Both the position numbers and the translations under genes were made by a program. A stretch of 64,000 bases of DNA from Actinacidiphila paucisporea (lineage in GTDB: Bacteria > Actinomycetota > Actinomycetes > Streptomycetales > Streptomycetaceae): assembly GCF_900142575.1 (NCBI RefSeq), contig NZ_FRBI01000003.1, forward strand, positions 167,926 to 231,925, given 5' to 3'. The notes below the pieces were generated by a model. It made no database searches. It was not told the origin of the DNA and saw only the letters and a program-made list of their open reading frames with translations. Positions 16,318 through 24,577 of this stretch are shown piece after piece. The first letter of the stretch is position 1; every line of letters starts with the position of its first letter.

Positions 16318-16992
16318 TCAGCCCCCCTTGGCCCAGAGCAGAAGTGTTTCCAGATCCTTGATCATGATCTCTCTGCGGGCGGTCTCCACCGCCCCCGACA
16401 CCCGTAACTGCCTCAGCCCGCTGCTCACCGCGTTGCGAGTCACCCCGATCGATTGGGCCAGCTCCTCCTGCGTCAGACCAGTCAGACGCAACGGGGCCGT
16501 TGCCATAGACAGGGGTACCGCGGCGGAGTGCGTCCCGCCGTTGGGATCGGCCAGGTCGACAAGTCTCACGAGGGTGCGCGCAAGGCGTACGACCAACGGC
16601 AGAGTGAGTAACTCCGACCTCAAAAGGTCCGATTCACGCAGCCTGGCCATCGCCTGTCGCATCAGGTCCATCACCAGACGCCGCTGTTCGACGAAAGCCC
16701 TGAATCTGGCGGCCTCAAGGATGACCGCGGAACACGGGCTGAGTGCGATCACATCGGCAATGCGTGTGCCACCGTCGAAGACCGCCACCTCGCCGAGCAG
16801 ATCTCCCGGCCCGCGGAAGGCGAGCAGGGTCGCGGTTCCGTCCCGATCTCGGCTTACGACCTTCGCGAGACCCCCAGTGAGGGCGAGCAGATGAGTCCCC
16901 GTATCCCCCTGGCGCAGCATCACGCTGCCCGCGCGGAAACGTCGTTCCGAGCCCTGGGCCAGGATCTCGGACCATAAGTCTGCGGAGAGCAC
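16318..16992 (-). CDS. Crp/Fnr family transcriptional regulator
   Basis: 224-residue regulator. The N-terminal cyclic-nucleotide-binding fold includes a phosphate-cassette-like LLGEVAVFDGGTRIADV near residues 65-85. A long dimer helix follows, then a C-terminal winged helix with recognition segment LTQEELAQSIGVTRNAVSSG near 172-195. No Fe-S Cys set is present. The GTG start at 16992 follows AGGAAGG. It lies 163 bases upstream of the cyclase operon on the same strand and could sense the cyclase product and control the operon. That link is inference from position. Confidence 0.85.
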   Translation of the reverse strand: MLSADLWSEILAQGSERRFRAGSVMLRQGDTGTHLLALTGGLAKVVSRDRDGTATLLAFRGPGDLLGEVAVFDGGTRIADVIALSPCSAVILEAARFRAFVEQRRLVMDLMRQAMARLRESDLLRSELLTLPLVVRLARTLVRLVDLADPNGGTHSAAVPLSMATAPLRLTGLTQEELAQSIGVTRNAVSSGLRQLRVSGAVETARREIMIKDLETLLLWAKGG

Positions 16993-17607
16993 GGCTCGCC
17001 TTCCTCGCGGAGATCCTCACGGTTGGAAACTGCTAGTCACCGATGGTTGTACTCTCCGCGCGTGCGTCGCGTAAGACGGCCGGTACACAGGCTGAAGTTT
17101 CCCCTACCGTGGGGCCCTGGCTGGAACGCGCCCTCGGCACCCGCGACCTCTCCTCTGCTCCGCTGGCGGCCTGCCCGAACGGGTCCACAGCGCGTCGGCC
17201 TTCCCCGCGACCGCCTGACCCGCAAGCTCCCTCCGGCGCCGGAGCCGGTCACCGCTCTGCCTCGCCGGTACGAGTACACCGTCTGTGCGCGCCCGGCCCC
17301 GCACGAGGGCATCCGCCGCACCTGCGCGGGCCCGGACGTCACCTCGCAGGACACCCTGACCGAGCGCACCCGTACCGCCACACGCTGACGAGCCCAGGCC
17401 CGCGCCGCCCCCAACGGCCACCACCCCAGCCCATTGGCCGGCGCAAGAGCGTGACCTCGCCTTTCGCGGCTGGCGCCAACCTGCGCCTGTCCCCCGAGCG
17501 TGCCCGCAAGCTGGGCTCGCGTGCTATCCCGAGCAGAGCCACAGCACCGCTCCGGCGGCAAACCTGTGATCGATTCCAGACCGTCTCGGATCGATGGAAG
17601 CCCGCCG
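16993..17607. other. Gene-poor stretch
   Basis: 615 bases without a supportable gene. Overlapping frames exist on both strands (for example 17043 onward plus, 17561 downward minus), but they are compositionally odd, rich in Arg, Pro and Ser, and match nothing I recognise. It probably contains decayed coding DNA plus the promoter of the Crp gene at its left end. Confidence 0.5.
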
Positions 17608-18114
17608 TCAGTCGTCTGCCGCGACGATCAACGCCAAGGACGCCCGCTCGCGGTCGATCACGACGTATTCATGGAACTCGGTGTGCACCCCGCCCCAATC
17701 GTGAAACGCGGTCCTGCCCAGATCCGGCAGGACGAAGCACCTGGTGGCCGCCGCGAGCACCGCGTACACTTCCGCGGCCATCACCGCTTCGAGGGCTTCG
17801 GGAAGCGCACCATGCTGGTCGGCCCAGCGACGGATCGTGCCTACGACGTCGGCGCTGCCCACCTCCTGGTAGGCGTCTGCGGTGATGTGACGCAGCCCGT
17901 ACGGCCCATGGCGCTGCCCGGACGCGTCAGTGCCGCCCCCCGCGTAGTCATCGCGGAACTGCTCGTCGGCGACCAGCAGCGCCAGCAGCTCATCGTCCTT
18001 GTCTCCCGAGGTGATCCGGAAGGACTTCACGTCGGCCCATCGATGACCGTGTCCCGTGAACTTGTAGTTCCGGAAGTTCACGAAGCTCTGGGCATCGAAG
18101 ACGAGCTGAGTCAC
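17608..18114 (-). CDS. Hypothetical protein (possible immunity-type)
   Basis: 168-residue soluble acidic protein starting at GTG 18114. On the minus strand TAGCGT lies exactly six bases before the GTG and TTGAAG sixteen bases further upstream, so transcription is probably leaderless. The central segment DELLALLVADEQFRDDYAGG recurs almost identically in a broken gene at 48050-48154, showing a mobile or duplicated family. The lone-gene, small-acidic style recalls polymorphic-toxin immunity proteins, but no diagnostic motif is visible. Function not assigned. Confidence 0.65.
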   Translation of the reverse strand: MTQLVFDAQSFVNFRNYKFTGHGHRWADVKSFRITSGDKDDELLALLVADEQFRDDYAGGGTDASGQRHGPYGLRHITADAYQEVGSADVVGTIRRWADQHGALPEALEAVMAAEVYAVLAAATRCFVLPDLGRTAFHDWGGVHTEFHEYVVIDRERASLALIVAADD

Positions 18115-18274
18115 CGGACCACGCTAACCTGCCGGACGGACACTTCAACATCGTCCGCGACGGAAGCGCGACTGCGACGAGGACCGAGTTGCTCGCGGTG
18201 CGAGCGCCGACCCCACCATCTCGACGGCCACCGCCATCACATAGGTGCCGACTCTCCCCACAACCGTCGACGTC

Positions 18275-18755
18275 TCAGCGCGGGCCCTGACGGTCAGCGC
18301 CATCAATCCAGTCTTCGCTGAATCGATGGCGGTCCAGGCCCACGGCCAAGAACTCGTCCCCGTCCGCGCGCCGCACGGCGCCCAACCGTCGAAGCGCCTG
18401 TGAAATCGGGCTGCCGGCGGAGGGGAAGGGCTGACCCGGCGGCGTGTGCAGCGGCCCCATCAGCCCACACTGCGGCTCGCTGCTCACCATCACCGCCGAA
18501 AAACTCCGCTTCCACGTAGGCGACCGGCCCCGCGGTCGACCACTCCGCGAGCGTCAACTCGAAGCCTCCCGGCAGTCGCCAAAACCCCAAAGCCCCGACG
18601 GAGCCGCCGTCCGTGACGGCGTCGAACAGCTGGTCCGTTATCACCATCAGCGACAGGCCCTGGCCAAGAGACGCCACCCCGGCGCCGGGAAGGTCCCGTA
18701 CGGCAGCACGCAGCAGCCCCTCCTCCGCGATCACCGCCTGCAACTCGTAACCCAT
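18275..18755 (-). pseudogene. Hypothetical gene broken by a frameshift
   Basis: It begins at ATG 18755 (MGYELQAVIAEEG) after GGGAGGG and reads cleanly to EAEFFGGDGEQRAAVW. From about 18460 the sense continues in another frame (LMGPLHTPPGQPFPSAGSP, then ISQALRRLGAVRR, ending DRQGPR). The join lies in the tgggctgatggggc stretch, so a one-base indel is likely. The intact family is a common Streptomyces hypothetical of about 160 residues with no known function. Confidence 0.7.
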
Positions 18756-18960
18756 CCCCGGCCCTCCCGCAGTGGTCGAAGGCCTCATCCTGCCTCAGCA
18801 GGCGAAACCCGCCCTGCCCGGCTACTCGCCCGCATCCCACTTGACGACGGTTGCCTCCTGGGAATGCGGTCGCCGCGGCAGCCGTGACGTACCAGTGAAC
18901 ACGAAATCAGACGGCTTCCGCGGGGACGCCGGCCGCCAACCTGGCTGTCATGCTTCGCCC

Positions 18961-19734
18961 ATGGCCGAACTCGACGGACGTCCCGTCACCGTGGACGAAC
19001 TACAGGCTCTCGCCCTGACCAACTACGGTTCGTTCACGAGCCTGCGGGTGGACGACGGACGCGTTCGGGGCCTGGCACTGCACTTGGAGCGGCTCACCAG
19101 GGACAGCCGAATCCTATTCGGGGTCGACCTGGACCAGGAGCACATTCGGAGCCTCGTTCGCCGCGTCGCGCCGAGGGTCGGGGCAGCGACCATTCGGGTC
19201 ACTGTCTTCGACCCCGAGACCGATCTCGGCCATCCCAGCCGTGCCGACAATCCGCGCATCCTTGTGACCCAACGATCGGCTGGGGTCTTGCCACTGCCGC
19301 CATTGTCAGTCCAGTCGACGGTCTACCGACGCGAAGTACCCCACGTGAAGAGCGTGGGACTCTTCGCCTCCCTCCACCACCGAAGGACCGCCCAGCTCTA
19401 CGGCTTCGACGATGCCCTCTTCGTGGACGAGGACGGCGTCATCAGCGAAGGCGTCACATGGAACATCGGCTTCTACGACGGCAACCGCATCATCTGGCCG
19501 ACCGCCGCATCACTCCCAGGCATCACCATGCTGCTCCTACAGGACGCCTACCAGCACATCGACATTCCCGTCACCCTGTCCGGCCTGAGCACGATGCAAG
19601 CGGCCTTCGCCACCAACGCCGCCATCGGCGTCCGAGCCATCGCCCGCATCGACAACACCGAACTCGCCGGCGACCACCCGATTCTGGACATCCTCCGCAC
19701 GGAGTACCTGGATATCCCCGGCGAGCAGATCTGA
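18961..19734 (+). CDS. Aminotransferase class IV (PLP) protein
   Basis: 257-residue fold-type IV PLP enzyme, in the family of branched-chain aminotransferase and aminodeoxychorismate lyase. The likely PLP Lys is in PHVKSVGLF near residue 130. DDALFVDEDGVISEGVTWNIGF near 160-182 is the conserved E-[GS]-x3-N segment. An AFATNAAIGVRAI loop binds the cofactor phosphate. The N-terminus begins at the short conserved LDGRPVT strand, so the ATG at 18961 is well supported even though no clear ribosome site precedes it. It stands alone, so the substrate is unknown. Confidence 0.88.
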   Translation: MAELDGRPVTVDELQALALTNYGSFTSLRVDDGRVRGLALHLERLTRDSRILFGVDLDQEHIRSLVRRVAPRVGAATIRVTVFDPETDLGHPSRADNPRILVTQRSAGVLPLPPLSVQSTVYRREVPHVKSVGLFASLHHRRTAQLYGFDDALFVDEDGVISEGVTWNIGFYDGNRIIWPTAASLPGITMLLLQDAYQHIDIPVTLSGLSTMQAAFATNAAIGVRAIARIDNTELAGDHPILDILRTEYLDIPGEQI

Positions 19735-20115
19735 TCGGCGCGCAGGCATGGGCCTCGGGCCAGCGTGGGCTACGAAGGCAGCCGGAGATGACGAACGGCA
19801 CCCGGCCATACGAGCCGTCGTCCAGTACCACGGACGGCAACCGAGCGGCGGTAGACCCATGGCCCTGGTCGAAGGCGGCGTCCGTCTCGGCGGCCTGGAG
19901 GACGAACGCCGGTCTGGCTTCAGGCCTTCGTCGTAGACGTCATCCCATCAGCCCGTACGCCGCTCGACTCGTAGCTGCTGAGCGTGTCCGGCGATGAAGG
20001 GCGACCGGCCAGGCGGACCCCTTTCTGGGCTGAGTGTCGAGGTTGCGGCGGCCCGGCTGCAGCAGGTCCGTCGGCCGGCCTGATCCCTCCAACCGGCGAC
20101 CCGCAGGGTATCTCG
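19735..20115. other. Gene-poor stretch before the T-box leader
   Basis: About 380 bases in which short frames exist on both strands but none shows a recognisable family or a plausible start with ribosome site. It may contain decayed coding DNA. No terminator hairpin for the aminotransferase gene stands out. Confidence 0.45.
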
Positions 20116-20144
20116 TTGCTGACACGCAGTAGTCCCCGTATTCT
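20116..20144 (+). promoter_or_regulatory. Sigma70-type promoter of the T-box leader
   Basis: TTGCTG (20116-20121), a 17-base spacer and TATTCT (20139-20144). This is close to the HrdB consensus with ideal spacing and places the transcript start near 20151, about 270 bases before the synthetase ATG. Confidence 0.7.
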
Positions 20145-20150
20145 CGGCCG

Positions 20151-20420
20151 TAACGCGTAGACGGAGACGAGTAACCACGGGCCCACGCGAGCCGAGAGAG
20201 CTGCCGGTAGCTGAGAAGGCAGCCTCGCGACCTGGGGCGAAGACACTCCCGAGCGCGGGGAGGAACGGCCGAAGGCCCCATGCCCCGCCGGTTTGCCCCC
20301 GTCACCGGGCAGGAACGAGGCCGTCACGCTGCGCGTGGCGGCGAAGGTGCGGTGGCACCGCGAGTTGCCCTTCTCGCCCGCACCCAGAAGGGATCACCAC
20401 GACGCCCCATGGAGGGCCGC
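20151..20420 (+). promoter_or_regulatory. T-box riboswitch leader (Asp specifier)
   Basis: The leader of the synthetase gene carries T-box hallmarks in order. An AGAGAG motif (20195-20200) leads into a hairpin, GCTGCC (20200-20205) with GGCAGC (20218-20223). Next comes GAA-GAC-A (20239-20245) followed by ctcccgagc, where the specifier would be GAC for aspartate. Last is the T-box proper, aaggtgcggtggcaccgcg (20344-20362). Its UGGC (20353-20356) would pair with the GCCA end of a tRNA having discriminator G, as tRNA-Asp does. A further hairpin, CCCTTCT (20368-20374) with AGAAGGG (20386-20392), precedes the ribosome site GGAGGG (20411-20416). There is no U-run after it, so control is probably translational, as reported for actinobacterial ileS T-boxes. 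Confidence 0.82.
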
Positions 20421-20421
20421 G

Positions 20422-21699
20422 ATGATCCACACGACGAACCGCGTCCTGGCGGCCGAGCTGCCCGCGCACGTAGGCGAAACCGTCGACGTCTCCGGCTGGC
20501 TGCACCGCCGCCGCGAACTGAAATCCGTCACCTTCCTGGTCCTGCGGGACCGCTCCGGGCTGACCCAGGTCGTCCTGACCACGCCCGGTGGTGACGTCCC
20601 CGAAGAGACCGTGCTGCGGGTACGCGGCACGGTCACCGCCAACGCGCAGGCGCCCGGCGGGGTCGAGCTGACCTCGCCGCAGATCGAGCCGCTGTCCTCG
20701 CTCGCCCAGGCCCCGCCGTTCGACCTGTACCGCCCCGCGGTGTCTGCAGGACTGCCCACCATCCTCGACCACGCACCCGTAGCCCTGCGCCATCCGCACC
20801 TCAAGGCGCCGTTCCAGCTCTCCGCCGCCTCGGTGGCGGGATTCCGGGCCGCACTGGACGCACTGTCCTTCACCGAGATCCACACGCCGAAGGTCGTCTC
20901 CTCGGCAACGGAGTCCGGTGCGAGCGTCTTCGCTCTGGACTGGTTCGGCCGCCCCGCTTATCTCGCGCAGTCCCCGCAGTTCTTCAAGCAAGCCATGGTC
21001 GGGGTTTTCGAGCGGGTCTACGAGACCGGCCCGGTCTTCCGCGCCGAGCCGCACGACACCGCCCGCCACCTGGCCCAATACACCAGCCTCGACGCCGAGC
21101 TGGGGTTCATCACCGACCACCGCGATGTGATGGCCGTGGTGCGGGAAGCCGTTGCCGGCATGGTCGAGGGCATCGAGGAGCGGTCCGCCGAGGCCGTGGA
21201 GCGGCTGGAGTTGACGCTGCCTGAGGTGCCCGCGGAGATCCCGCAGATCCACTTCGCCGACGCGATGAAGATGCTCGGCGTGGACGAGCCCGACCTCGCA
21301 CCGGCACACGAACGTTTCCTCAGCGAATGGGCGCTGCGCGAACACGGCAGCGAACTGCTGTTCGTGACCGGCTACCCGATGGCCAAGCGCCCCTTCTACA
21401 CCCATCCGGACCCGGAGCGGCCCGCGTACTCCAACAGCTTCGACTTGCTCTTCCGCGGCCTGGAACTGGTCACCGGCGGGCAGCGGCTGCACCGGTACGA
21501 GGACTATGTGGCCGCATTGGCCGCGCGCGGTGAGTCCGCGGAGCCGTACGAGAGCTACCTGTCCGCCTTCGCGCACGGGATGCCCCCGCACGGCGGCTTC
21601 GCCCTCGGCCTGGAGCGCTGGACGGCCCGCCTGACCGGCGCCGACAACATCCGCCGCACCACCTTGTTCCCGCGTGACCTGCACCGCTTGACGCCCTGA
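20422..21699 (+). CDS. Aspartyl-tRNA synthetase, archaeal/non-discriminating type (second copy)
   Basis: 425-residue class II synthetase. An N-terminal OB-fold anticodon domain (VGETVDVSGWLHRRRELKS, FLVLRDRSG) is followed by the catalytic domain. Motif 2 is VFRAEPHDTARHLAQYTSLD near residue 215, the KRPFYTHPDPERPAYSNSFD segment is near 320, and motif 3 is GGFALGLERWTARLTG near 390. At 425 residues without the bacterial GAD insert it is the short AspRS/AsnRS-like type, not the roughly 590-residue housekeeping bacterial enzyme. Start ATG 20422 follows GGAGGG. It stands alone behind a T-box. It may be a resistance or back-up enzyme, or may supply Asp-tRNA for another pathway. Confidence 0.9.
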   Translation: MIHTTNRVLAAELPAHVGETVDVSGWLHRRRELKSVTFLVLRDRSGLTQVVLTTPGGDVPEETVLRVRGTVTANAQAPGGVELTSPQIEPLSSLAQAPPFDLYRPAVSAGLPTILDHAPVALRHPHLKAPFQLSAASVAGFRAALDALSFTEIHTPKVVSSATESGASVFALDWFGRPAYLAQSPQFFKQAMVGVFERVYETGPVFRAEPHDTARHLAQYTSLDAELGFITDHRDVMAVVREAVAGMVEGIEERSAEAVERLELTLPEVPAEIPQIHFADAMKMLGVDEPDLAPAHERFLSEWALREHGSELLFVTGYPMAKRPFYTHPDPERPAYSNSFDLLFRGLELVTGGQRLHRYEDYVAALAARGESAEPYESYLSAFAHGMPPHGGFALGLERWTARLTGADNIRRTTLFPRDLHRLTP

Positions 21700-21993
21700 C
21701 CCTGACCCTGACCGGGCGCTGGTGGCTCGGGGTGTTCTGCGCAGCCCGAAGCCACCGGGCCGGGCAGGGCCGGAAGCAGATCGCCAGGCGTATCGGCGTA
21801 CGGCAGCGGAGCGCAGGCAGTCGACGACGTCCGCGGTCGTGGCGTCGGACGTCGTAGTACGGATACGGCTTGACGTGCAGCGCATGCAGTGAGGAATCGA
21901 TTCGGACCTGCGCGATCTCCGTCTGCTCGGCGAGCGACCGCTGACCCTCACACTCCGAAACGAGGAGAACGCTCGCTCGCCCGGAAAGGGTAC
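21700..21993. other. Stretch with a possible decayed ORF
   Basis: On the minus strand a GTG at 21997 overlaps the flavoprotein stop (GTGA) and opens a frame reading MSTLSGRASVLLVSECEGQR, with HALHVKPYPYYDV further on. After about 60 residues the sense seems to move to another frame (TTADVVDCLRSAAVRRYA). It may be a coupled gene broken by a frameshift. I cannot identify the family. Confidence 0.35.
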
Positions 21994-22545
21994 TCACCGC
22001 CGCGCGTCCACAGCTGGGCCGAGCAGTTCCAGCGCTTCCTCCCAGCGGAACCGATCAGCGCCCCCGCCCGCCTTCGGCGGATGCGGCTCGTAGGAACTGA
22101 CCATGACGCCCATCCCCCGCAGCCGGTCCAGGCTCTCCTGGTAAGCGGGGTGGGCGGCCGTGGCCGAGTTCACATACGGCAGCACAGCCGTCGGAATGCC
22201 AAGTCCGTACGCCTCGCAGAGAATGCCCAACGCCAGCGTGTCGGAGACCCCGGCAGCCCACTTGTTGATCGTGTTGAACGTCGCCGGCGCAACGGCGATC
22301 GCATCCGCAGGCGGAAGCGGACGCGGGTCCCCGGGCGAGCGCCACGCAGACCTGATCGGGTAGCCCGTCTGTGCCTCGACGGCCGCGCCATCGATGAAAT
22401 GAAGCCCCTGCGGGGTGGCAACTACGCCAACGCCCCACCCACGGTCCTGCGCCATGGTGATCAGTTTGCCCACGTCCCCCGCGACGCCTGCCGCGCACAC
22501 CACGGCGTACAGGAACGGTTTCGGTCGCTCGTCCAGCTCGTTCAT
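21994..22545 (-). CDS. Flavoprotein (HFCD family: EpiD/Dfp-like)
   Basis: 183-residue homo-oligomeric flavin-containing Cys-decarboxylase-family protein. Landmarks are LYAVVCAAGVAGDVGKLI near residue 15, ADAIAVAPATFNTINKWAAG near 82-101 (the PANxN-like FMN-binding region), and the active-site-like TAVLPYVNSATAAHP near 122. Members decarboxylate cysteinyl substrates or act as flavoproteins in lantibiotic and coenzyme-A synthesis. The catalytic His is not obvious, so decarboxylase activity is uncertain. ATG 22545 follows GGGAG. It lies beside other redox genes on the same strand. Confidence 0.85.
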   Translation of the reverse strand: MNELDERPKPFLYAVVCAAGVAGDVGKLITMAQDRGWGVGVVATPQGLHFIDGAAVEAQTGYPIRSAWRSPGDPRPLPPADAIAVAPATFNTINKWAAGVSDTLALGILCEAYGLGIPTAVLPYVNSATAAHPAYQESLDRLRGMGVMVSSYEPHPPKAGGGADRFRWEEALELLGPAVDARR

Positions 22546-22653
22546 AGGCGACTCCCTGGTCGACGGCAGAGCACGGGGCGCGCCCCATGCACCGTAACGG
22601 CGAAGGGACGCACCTCCGTTCACCGCACCCCCGCAGCGGCCCGCAGCCTCTCG

Positions 22654-23607
22654 TCACCTCTCGCCGAGCAGGGTCAGAACGTTCTCAGCGCACCCCCAGG
22701 ACAGCGTGACGCCCGCGCCGCCGTGGCCGTAGTTGTGCACCACCAACGTCCCATCCGCCAGACGATCAGCTTCGACTCGCACCTTGCCCCGGGTGGGCCT
22801 GGCTCCGACACGGCCGCCGAGAACCCGCGCCTCGGCCAACCGCGGCTCCACCTGAGCGCACCTACGCAGGATGGCCGACGCTGCCTCCTCGTCCGGTCCC
22901 AAGCCGCCCTCACCGTCGATCGCCGTGCCGCCGAGTACGACGGTGTCGCCGTGCGGATAGATGCACAGGAGGTCCGGCGACGTGCCGGTGTCCTCGGAGA
23001 AGAACTCGGTCAAGCCGGGGTTCGAGACGACGACGTGCTGTCCGCGGATCGGACGCAGGTCAGGGTCCGGTACGAGAGCGCGGGAGCCGAGGCCCGTGCA
23101 GTTGATGATCGCCGAGGACGGACCGGCTTCGGCGAGGGAGCCGAGGGTTCGCTGCTCAACGGTTCCTCCGGCCCTGCGGAGGCGCTGCTGGAGGTAGGCA
23201 AGGTAGACCGGCATATCGATGAGGGGCACCGTGAACCGGTAGCCGGCGGTGAATCCACTGGGGAGTTCGGCTGCCTGGCACGGACGGAAGCCAGGCAGCG
23301 TTGTAGCCCAGTCCGGCGCGGTTTCGGCTGTGCGGGAGGCTTCGATGCCACTGGTGAACCGCACCCCTGTGGCCGGGTTCTCGCTCAATGTCCCGAAGAT
23401 TTCCAGCGACCTTTGGCTCCAGTGATCGACCTGGTCCTTCGGCTCTACCAGGTACGGTCCCCACATCGCCCCTGCAGCAAGTGATGTGGTCCCGGGAAGC
23501 CGATCGCAGACCACCTGAATTCGCCGGCCGCTCTCGGCAAGCAGCACCGCCGTGGTCAGTCCGGCCACACCGGCTCCAACGACGACAGCGCGCCTCTCTG
23601 AGGTCAC
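22654..23607 (-). CDS. FAD-dependent D-amino-acid oxidase family protein
   Basis: 317-residue oxidase. The dinucleotide-binding AVVVGAGVAGLTTAVLL is at the N-terminus, and AAGAMWGPYLVEP near residue 45 is a DAAO family segment. The substrate-site Tyr lies in AGYRFTVPLIDMP, and the C-terminal signature is VHNYGHGGAGVTLSWG. It would oxidise a D-amino acid, possibly D-Asp/Glu, to the oxo acid with hydrogen peroxide. No peroxisomal-type tail, as expected in bacteria. It is 47 bases from the next gene on the same strand, so an operon with the reductase-like and isochorismatase-like genes is plausible. Confidence 0.9.
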   Translation of the reverse strand: MTSERRAVVVGAGVAGLTTAVLLAESGRRIQVVCDRLPGTTSLAAGAMWGPYLVEPKDQVDHWSQRSLEIFGTLSENPATGVRFTSGIEASRTAETAPDWATTLPGFRPCQAAELPSGFTAGYRFTVPLIDMPVYLAYLQQRLRRAGGTVEQRTLGSLAEAGPSSAIINCTGLGSRALVPDPDLRPIRGQHVVVSNPGLTEFFSEDTGTSPDLLCIYPHGDTVVLGGTAIDGEGGLGPDEEAASAILRRCAQVEPRLAEARVLGGRVGARPTRGKVRVEADRLADGTLVVHNYGHGGAGVTLSWGCAENVLTLLGER

Positions 23608-23670
23608 GGGACGACCCTGACGGCTCGTGACAAAGGGGGGTTCCAGCGCTTCTCGTTCGGATGCCGCACG

Positions 23671-24573
23671 TTACGCAGACCCCACACCCCGCAGGGCGTA
23701 GTACGCCCCCAGGGCGGCCTCGCTTCCGGAGCCGGTAGCGGCCATGATGCGCTGGTAGCGGGAGGAGCGCAGGTCACCGGCGGTGAGGATGCGCGGGTGC
23801 TGGCGGTCCGGCGGGCAGTAGCCGGTGCTGTCGGGCACCAGGGCGCCTTGCGGTGGTCTGGGGGCGCTCCCCAGGTTGAGGTAGGCGGCGTCAGCAGTCC
23901 CCGCATCGCGGCGGCCGTCTCGGCCGAGCCACTCAGCGGTGAACGCCGAAGCACCACCTACCTGCACCGACAGGCGGGTGACCGGGAGCAGGGTGACGCG
24001 GGCGTCCTCGCGTACTTCGTCGACCTTGTAGTCGTCCCCCGGTGGATACGCGACCAGGACCGTCGTGTCGAGAGCCGGGTGGGCACGGAGGAACGTGCCG
24101 AGGGGACGATCTGCGCCCAGCACGAGGAGGGAACCGGCAGCCGTCTCGGGGGCTTCCGCGCCCCAGAGGGTGGGCAGGTCGGAGTCGCTTGCCACCGTCA
24201 GCCAGGCGGCGGCCGAGACGGGGACCGGGCCCACGCCGGTGGCCACGACCGCGTAAGAGGCGCTGACGGTGCGGCCGGTGTCCGTCGTGACGGACACGTG
24301 GTCGTCGTTGGCACGTACCTCGGTCACCCGCGCCCCGAGGTCCACCTCGCACCGCTCGGCGCGAGCGACGTCCGCCGCAATAGCTGCGGCGAGTTCCGGC
24401 CCGCCGGTGTGGCCGCCTACGACGTTGTTGATGGCGGCGATGTGTCGGAGCTTGGCGCACAGGGCATCCGGCTCGATCAGGACCGACCGCATGCCGACGC
24501 TCGCGGCCATCACCGCTGCCGCGCAGCCGGCTGGGCCTCCACCGATGATGACCAGGTCCGCGATCGCTGTCAT
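23671..24573 (-). CDS. Thioredoxin-reductase-like FAD/NAD(P) oxidoreductase lacking CxxC
   Basis: 300-residue protein of TrxR shape. The FAD motif VIIGGGPAGCAAAVMAASVG is at residues 8-27, followed by INNVVGGHTGGPELAAAI, VVATGVGPVPV, a second nucleotide domain around SLLVLGADRPLG, and the terminal TAGDLRSSRYQRIMAATGSG. The redox-active CxxC of true thioredoxin reductases is absent, so it belongs to the NAD(P)/FAD oxidoreductases that reduce other substrates, such as those in dithiol or holomycin-type pathways. The next gene upstream ends four bases before its start. Confidence 0.85.
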   Translation of the reverse strand: MTAIADLVIIGGGPAGCAAAVMAASVGMRSVLIEPDALCAKLRHIAAINNVVGGHTGGPELAAAIAADVARAERCEVDLGARVTEVRANDDHVSVTTDTGRTVSASYAVVATGVGPVPVSAAAWLTVASDSDLPTLWGAEAPETAAGSLLVLGADRPLGTFLRAHPALDTTVLVAYPPGDDYKVDEVREDARVTLLPVTRLSVQVGGASAFTAEWLGRDGRRDAGTADAAYLNLGSAPRPPQGALVPDSTGYCPPDRQHPRILTAGDLRSSRYQRIMAATGSGSEAALGAYYALRGVGSA

Positions 24574-24577
24574 GGGG

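Noticed and set aside
17037..17885. Overlapping frames on both strands
   Set aside because: No recognisable domain, no ribosome site, unusual composition. Treated as non-coding or decayed.
18949..18960. Leaderless promoter for the aminotransferase gene (CATGCT six bases before ATG)
   Set aside because: The hexamer departs from TAnnnT at its first base and no -35 is visible; spacing alone is not enough.
20302..21951. 549-residue minus-strand frame
   Set aside because: Antisense to the AspRS gene and its T-box leader; no family resemblance.
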